DNA of 64,000 bases, from the NCBI GenBank assembly GCA_013420905.1, contig JAAXNY010000013.1:372001-436000 (forward strand), written 5' to 3'. The notes beneath the pieces are model-generated. The model ran no database searches. It was given only the letters and a program-made list of their open reading frames with translations, and was not told the DNA's origin. The stretch's first letter is position 1, and each line of letters opens with the position of its first letter. The DNA is from Collybia mongolica (Eukaryota > Basidiomycota > Agaricomycetes > Agaricales > Clitocybaceae). The translations under genes were made by a program, and so were the position numbers. Positions 57,910 to 64,000 of the stretch are shown in pieces.

Positions 57910-57910
57910 G
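57870..57910. repeat. (TC)n(AC)n microsatellite
   Basis: About 11 TC and 9 AC units in a row. The surrounding 57.1-58.6 kb also has poly-C, poly-A, GTAAGAT tandem units (about 58060-58097) and CGAGT units (58197-58216), and no gene. Confidence 0.9.
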
Positions 57911-58312
57911 ACTCTTTCACAAACACAACAGCCACAGCCACAGCCAAAAGCGCCAAAAACGCACCAAAAACGCAACGATGCAACGATAATGATGATGAAG
58001 ATGAGGGGTGGGGGGGAGCACAGGTTGTTATCTACTTGACAAGTTCCAAGTCCTTTATGGTAAGATGTAAGACGTAAGATGTAAGATGTAAGATGTAACA
58101 AAAAAAAGAAAATGTTTTACGTTACGTTACGTTCCAATGAGGCAAACGAAAAAGAAAAAAAAAAAGAAAAGAGAAAAATGACAGTGTGGGCAGTACGAGT
58201 CGAGTCGAGTCGAGTCTAGTCAGGTAGGGGATCCAACCCCCCCATGTTGATATTGATATTGTAAGTGTTTGCCGGTCGTTGTGATAATTGCGATATTTGT
58301 GATAATAGCGAT

Positions 58313-58345
58313 GATGGTGGTGGTGGTGGTGGTGGTGGTGGTAGT
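58313..58345. repeat. (GGT)n microsatellite
   Basis: Ten or so GGT units in the 3' flank of the copper radical oxidase gene. Confidence 0.9.
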
Positions 58346-58620
58346 GACGACGACGAGACGGGCGGACAGCAGAGTGGGGCAGGTAGGCGAAAAAGCAGAC
58401 AGACAGACAGACAGGCAGGGGCGCAAGTCACTATAATCATGCCCACAAGTGCAATGCGAGCGTTTGCAAGAACGAGGTCAAGGTGGTAGAGTAAGAGGCA
58501 TTATAAAATATCAAAAAGACGGCAGAAAAGAAAACAGAAAAAAAAAAAAGGAAAAAATCCAACTGTCCATACATCCATCATAAAAAAAAAAAAAAAAAAA
58601 AGAGAAATCAAAAAGCAATA

Positions 58621-61164
58621 CTAATACCTCCCCTCCCCACCCACCACCCTCGGCGTACTCGCCGCATACGGATCATACTCCATACTCATCCCAAACCCAC
58701 TCTCCCTCCCCCTCCCCTCCCCACTCCCTCTCCCCTCATCCCGATACGGCCCCGCCAAACTCGCACTGCTCGCATTCCACGCCTGACTATAATTATCCTG
58801 CTGCAACGGAACAAAAGCACTCGAGTCAGAACTGCGCACACCACGCCCAGCAGCCCCCGCGCCCACCACCCCACGCACGCCCTCCCCCCCCTTCGTCATC
58901 GCGTACGACGCCGTCGGGTGCTGGTGCTGGCGGCTCGAGGCAGCGCGGCGCCGCCGCCGCGCAAGACAAAGACCAAGAAGCGCACCAAGAAGCCCAATCA
59001 CCGCAATCGCACCCACCACAGCCCCCACGATCGCACCCGTATGCCCCTTCGCCCCATTCTCATTGTTGTTGTTCTGCGTCCCTCCAGGCGCCGTCGTAGA
59101 CCCGCCGTCCGCAGAGCCACTCGCAGAGTCCACGCGCACATTCTCCGGGAGGGTCGTCGCCGCCTTCGTCGGCTGCGCCCCCATCTCGCCGCTCCCAACA
59201 ATGACCATGGTGCCGTTGCTCGGGATGCCGTTCACCGTAACGAACAGCAGCGCGGGGCCCGGCTGGAACACGTTCGGGTTCGGCGTGGCCTGCGCCACGT
59301 GCAGCACGATCGCGCCGTCGCTCTGGACGGTGTACCTGTTCTCGAGCTGCATGTACCGCTGGCCCATGTTCATCGCGTGCGTCGTGAACCCGCCGCGCAA
59401 GAGCGACACCACGGTGTTATCGGCGGCGGTGTTGGCAGAGCCCGAGTACGAGCTGGCAGGGATGGTAATATCAAAACCGTCACCGCCGTACGAGACGGTC
59501 TTGGGGACGCCGGTCGGCGCGGGGCGGGTCTTGGCGCCAAAGTAAGGCGGGTAGAAGATTTCGGAGCGGTATTCCGTAGGGAAGATGGTGGTGGTATTCA
59601 CATCGACGTTAGGGTTAGATCCAGCAACGAGGACAGAGCCGTCGGGGAGGAGGATGGCGGACGAGTGGTACAAGCGCGCGATGTCGGTCGTGCCGAGGCC
59701 CTTGTTGGACCAGCGGCTGCCTTTAGGCGCATTCGGGTCGTAAATGGCAGGCGTGCCGACGGGGCCCGCTGCGAGCGACATTCCAAAGGGCATTTCACCA
59801 TAAGTGTGTGTCTGGCCGGTGGCCTCTGCATAGCCAGCAGTGCCGTTCAGTCCACCGTTGATGACAAGCATCTTGCCGTCGGGGAGGATGATAAACTGGC
59901 CCATACTCCTGCCCTCAAGCATGTCGTCGTCCTTCTCGTACTGGGGTGCCGAGCCGTCGGCGGGCTCTGCGGTGAGGCGCTGGCAATCCTTTGAGGCGGG
60001 GTAATCCCAAGTGTTGATGTTGGGGAAGGAGTAGTTGCCCCAGGCGTCGTCGGACATGTCCGAGCCACCGCAGAAGAGGACGGTCGGGTTGTAGTTGTTG
60101 GCAGGGGTGAGAGGGAGCATGGCGACGGCACCAGAGGCGGGGTACACGCGGACGACGCCTCCTGGCATGTCAGGGAGGGGTGTCTCGGTATTGGTATTGT
60201 AATCCCAGATCACTTGCACGTTACATCAGCAAACAAGACATACAAAACCCTAAAAAAAAAAAAGTGAACTGACTTGTTGACACATTGGCTTGGACGAGCA
60301 TCTTTCCAGAGCTCAAAAGATAAGTATGCGCATACGCATTCAGCCCGGACGTCTTGATGAGGAACTGCATATCCTGCGGCTCCCGCCCATTCGCAGGGAA
60401 AAACTCAAACGAAGGCTCCGCCGCGCCACCCGAGCGCGCAGGGTCATTATTAGGCGTATTCCTGTTGATATACCCGCCATTCACGAAACCACCAATGATC
60501 GCAATCGAGCCGTCGGCCAGAGGCTCCGCGGCCGAGTACCAGCGCTGCTTCTGCATCGTGAGCACGCCGGGCTCGTCGAACCAGCGGCAGTCGGCGGACT
60601 CCATGTTGTCGGCGGACGTGCATGGATTGAGGATGCGGATGGCCTTGGTCCCGTCAAAGTCCTGATACTCCGAGTCCCAGATCCCACTGCCCCAGGGCGT
60701 CGCTTGGGAGCCGACCTTCCCCCCGCGCCCGATAGCGCCGTTGCCGCCAAAGGTGACGTATGAGCCGTTCGGGAGGTGCATCCCTGAGGCGCAGAACACG
60801 TTGGTCTTGACGTCCATGACGGTCGCCTTGTGTGTGTTGACGTCCCTGTGAGATGAATGTTAGTGAGGTGGGGAGATGAAGCAAGCTTGTAGTGCGCACC
60901 ATACAGAGCCCCACGCTGGGTGGCCGGCTACCTGCGCGGCATTACCCTCCGCCTTGTCCAGCATGTATACTTTTTCTTCGTTACCGAGGAACATCTGCGA
61001 AAGGCACGAGGGTCAGGAAAGGCACGACCACAAGACGGATTACTGACCATCATTGCGCTGACGAGAGTGTCTCCTGATTCAACGAACGATCCGGCGGTCG
61101 CTGCGAGCACAGGATTTGAGGTTGTCGCTAGCCATAGGGCCAGGAGAGATAGCGGTGGCAGCAT
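58621..61164 (-). CDS. Copper radical oxidase (glyoxal oxidase-like), membrane-anchored
   Basis: Extracellular oxidase making H2O2 from aldehydes or alcohols. Exons on the minus strand: 61164-61048, 60994-60900, 60845-60274, 60212-58621; 791 aa. Signal peptide MLPPLSLLALWLATTSNPVLA. Active-site residues, by analogy with glyoxal and galactose oxidase: Cys89 (NVFCASGMHLPNG) and Tyr174 (QRWYSAAE), which would form the Tyr-Cys cofactor, Tyr443-His444 (ARLYHSSAILLPDGS) and His540 (FTTHAMNMGQRY). A C-terminal DUF1929 domain follows. After a Gly/Asn linker a transmembrane helix lies at about 652-678 (GAIVGAVVGAIAVIGLLGAL), then RRRRR and a cytosolic Ser/Gly/Tyr-rich tail of about 110 aa. That fits the anchored subgroup rather than soluble GLOX. 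All residues are intact. Confidence 0.9.
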
Positions 61165-63842
61165 TGTGGAAACCTCTATAAGGCAAAGGAATAGAAAGAA
61201 AGCAGTGTTAAGAGAGAAAGAAAAGAAAAAGGACGAGTGGAGAGTGAAATTAAGGCGGATTAGAGAGGGGAGAAAATGAATGTGTGGTTGTGGGTGTGAT
61301 GGATGGATGGATGGGGTGGACGAAACGGACGCAGACAACACAGCTACCAACCGCCTTTAGCCGTGTCAAATTTGGTGTATCAGCCCCCCGGTCACCCCCG
61401 TGAGAATTATGGCCGTGTCCTAATTGTACGTAATCTCTCTCGTCCGTTTCCGAGTCGGAATGCAAAAAAAAAATAAAGACCTACTCCGACTACGGAAGGA
61501 TGATAAACCCAACGGCTTTTCAAGCCTATATACCAGAGAGGTCGAAACCGTTTGGATGTTTTGAGGCATTGGGCATCTCCAGGGAGCCAAGGTCGCAGGG
61601 ATTGGCTTTAGTATTACGCCGGTTCCTGCAGGGTTTATCGATTCTAGTATCAAATCGTTGCCGAGAGCGGACCTTGCTCGCCGCCCGCCGCATACACCTA
61701 CCTCTTCCTGGCCTGCCGGAGCCTCGACTGTCTGGAGACGGCCAGAAGACAGCCAGCCTGCGTTTGGGTCTCGTACTCACACCGGGCCCTTCTTATCGTA
61801 CAGTGAGTGTTTTATGGTAATCCGCGGTCCTCCCACGTCCGATACTGCCTCAAGCCCATCAAAGCTTGGGTGGATTGAGCCTAGACCACTTGGCGACTGC
61901 AAGCGCGCTCAGGATAACGTTGAAAAGATCGCACTTCATGTCGAGCGGGCACCTGGTTGCCGGTGTCATCCGTCCTAGCTCTCCTTTTCCGGCAGACCTG
62001 CCCCGTTTCAGGCTCTCAGAGGTCCTTGGGAGCCAAGCCCTTCCCAGATACGGCGGCGGAACATGCTCTTGGTGGACGGAATCGACGCTGGTGCGTTCCG
62101 AAGTATTTTAGGTGTCGTGCGCGCCCGAACAGCGACTGTGCTATTTATATCTCGATGAGCGTGACGACGTCGATCATTATTGTCAGTTTGTTGTGTGTTC
62201 TGCGGGACCCTGGGGACTCGCCCAGGAACAAATGCCTATCCAGACACCACTTTGTATTTAACAAACGAGCCACCCACGGAGTTTTCGTTCGAACGCTGGG
62301 TCTATGACGCCACACGCACGGAACCGCACGCGAGCACTCGACATCCGCGAGACGATATATATATATATATATTAAACCCCCCCAAAAACACCTCCCGTGT
62401 CTTATCCTCTTAAGTATAACTTGCAATCCGGGGTCCATCTACATCCATGGCTCATCCCTACTCCGCCCCATCCTCGGGCACGCCGCACGAACGCCACGCG
62501 CGAATCTCATTCTCCTTCTGCACGCACCCATACGCCAGGCTAGTTCCGCCCCAGCCCGCCCGATCCCCCGACTCCCCCATCCCAGCACACGAACCATCGA
62601 TGTCATCTGCGCCGCACTCAATCCCAACCAACATCCCCGAGCACGTGGCGGTGGCTTAATCGATCCTTATGTACGTATACGCTGAGTAAGCACGGTTCGA
62701 CGGCCCTACAACCCGAGTGGGATTCCCGGGTACACCATTATTCCGCTATCTAAACAAAATGGTCGAAAGGCAGTGCTCGAACTTGGGGGTTGGGCTGCGG
62801 TTGCCTCGTTTCCGTCTGGAAGGCTCGAGATGCCCGTGTCCGTACCCATCGCCACGTTCCCAGAAATTTTTGGTCGTGGTTGGTAATCTGGAGGCTCGAT
62901 GTTTGGTTTCTGGGAGGATGCTCTATCTTTGGAGAACGACGTCTTGGATTTGACGGCTCGTTCAAGAGGTCCTGGGCGCCGTCTGTTGAAACTGAACCGG
63001 CGTTGCGATTCAAGCCCCGGTCGAACCGTGTCATTTGATAACAACACAAGAACCGAACGCAGTGTGTTCTGTTTCTCCTGGCTCGTCCTAATTTTAGCAC
63101 AAGTGATTGGGCATGGCAGACGATTGTCAAGAAGGAGGTAAGGCTGCGTGAGGATCCCCGGCCCTCCCTCGACGACCACATGCCTCGTTTACGTGCCCAG
63201 CTGGATAGGTGGGGCGTTATTCATGACTTGCCTCAGATCCAGACCCCCAAGGTTAAACGTGTGGATCAAGGACGCCTTTTAGTGTGGCAAAGTCCCGATC
63301 TCAGGTATCCCCACCCGACGCCAGACCAGAAGCTGCCGTGGTGGGCTACGATTTACCTTGTCACTCTCAGAGTCCTGGAGTCCGTCCTTGTGGTGGGAAC
63401 CGCCCATCTACCGGGACCGTTATTAGGGAATAGAGACGCGCCACGAATAAAATAAAAAATAAAAAATAAAGAAATTTGAAATGGGCTCGACTTGAGCGGC
63501 ATCCACCTCTTGGGACTAGACCTGCGATCTTCGGCATACTACATCCCTCCGTTGCAGACAAGTCGAAAAGGCGAAACAGACTATCAAGAAATGCTCTATT
63601 TTCGGAAATATTACTAATAACCAAAACAAGTCTCACAAACTTCGAATTCTCCCCAAGCCCCCAAGCCCCATCGCCCCGTCTAGACCCCCACACAGCCACC
63701 CCTCCGATATCCACTATGACGAGACTATGAGCACCACGCAATCCCCGTCAAAACTCTCGGACAGCCAGAATACATACTTCACTCACCACAACACAACAAC
63801 CCTAACTCGCCTCAAACACCGATATCGATATCAACCCACAAC
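61165..63842. other. Intergenic region with no resolved gene
   Basis: The first part is the promoter of the copper radical oxidase. Many short frames overlap on both strands without a known domain. There is an (AT)n run at about 62354-62372, a 70-codon Pro/Ser-rich frame at 62447-62659 that I do not accept as a gene, and an A-rich string of AATAAA-like units at 63448-63472. Confidence 0.4.
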
Positions 63843-64000
63843 ATGACCTCCCGGTACATCCGGCATTCCAAACAACCCCCTACGGACATCGACGCCGCGG
63901 CAGAAGACATCAAGTCCGCACTGACAGCCGCCGTTTCCCAATGCGTCGAGCAGAAACAATACTCCTCGGGCACGGTCTACATGGGTTTAGCAGGTAGGCT
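63843..64000 (+). CDS. Probable LanC-like protein, first exon only (cut by window end)
   Basis: ATG at 63843 opens MTSRYIRHSKQPPTDIDAAA and continues through SALTAAVSQCVEQKQYSSGT to VYMGLAG, where a GTAGGC donor follows at 63994. The beginning MxSRYIxH, the spacing, and VYxGxAG resemble the N-terminus of eukaryotic LanC-like proteins (glutathione- and zinc-binding, lanthionine synthetase C fold). Only about 50 residues are visible and no zinc ligands are reached, so the family call rests on a short match. Confidence 0.45.
   Translation, partial: MTSRYIRHSKQPPTDIDAAAEDIKSALTAAVSQCVEQKQYSSGTVYMGLAGR

Noticed and set aside
58918..59994. Long plus-strand Arg/His-rich frame opposite the copper radical oxidase
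   Set aside because: Antisense shadow of a GC-rich coding region, without domain or splice logic.
62447..62659. 70-codon Pro/Ser-rich frame with upstream (AT)n
   Set aside because: Composition-driven; no homologue recognised and no further evidence.
63448..63475. A-rich tail resembling a SINE or LINE end
   Set aside because: No body, promoter boxes or target duplication found.

Overview
The window reads as nuclear DNA of a filamentous basidiomycete, most likely an Agaricomycete. Genes are cut by many short (about 48-60 nt) GT-AG introns. The gene set fits: an AA9 lytic polysaccharide monooxygenase, a membrane-anchored copper radical oxidase, a TPR-CHAT protein, a Tnp2-type transposase and a Ty3 element of the kind common in mushroom genomes. 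I found no bacterial features, rRNA, convincing tRNA or CRISPR array.

Layout. 0-6.2 kb: two tandem minus-strand acyl-CoA synthetase genes, both ending in the peroxisomal signal SKL. 7.6-9.0 kb: a six-exon Gfo/Idh/MocA oxidoreductase. 9.2-11.4 kb: an MFS drug-type transporter, followed at 12.0-13.3 kb by the decayed remains of a second one. 13.8-17.1 kb: an intronless 1115-aa TPR-CHAT protein. 17-29 kb: an AT-rich transposon graveyard with decayed exons, a solo LTR, clusters of a GACTCTGTGCGGA-type repeat, and a dead Tnp2 gene split by a hAT element with a perfect 8-bp target duplication. 29.8-34.2 kb: a small secreted cysteine-rich protein and the AA9 enzyme. 35-39 kb: a TA-flanked inverted-repeat element, a minisatellite, the LTR end and primer site of a second retroelement, and an 827-bp element with an 8-bp target duplication that carries an intact three-exon PHD-finger gene.

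39.3-55.6 kb is the most unusual part. A host gene for a multi-pass membrane protein was broken by a hAT-like MITE (target duplication CTTGTAAC). A 13.85-kb Ty3 retrotransposon then inserted into the MITE. Its gag and pol read on the minus strand and carry several nonsense changes and frameshifts. Between pol and its 3' LTR it carries two multi-exon genes on the opposite strand, both with intact spliced reading frames. One encodes a Zn(2)Cys(6)-like cysteine cluster and the other a basic, acidic-tailed protein. Because the genomic RNA is antisense to them, their introns would escape splicing and survive retrotransposition. This is my best candidate for an undescribed system.

56.3-57.1 kb: a hAT deletion derivative that keeps the dimerisation domain. 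57-58.6 kb: simple repeats. 58.6-61.2 kb: the copper radical oxidase. 63.8 kb to the end: the first exon of a probable LanC-like gene.

Functionally, the AA9 enzyme and the copper radical oxidase (an extracellular peroxide source) fit plant-polymer decay. The SKL acyl-CoA synthetases fit peroxisomal activation of fatty or aromatic acids. All exon boundaries were read by eye and are not supported by transcript data.
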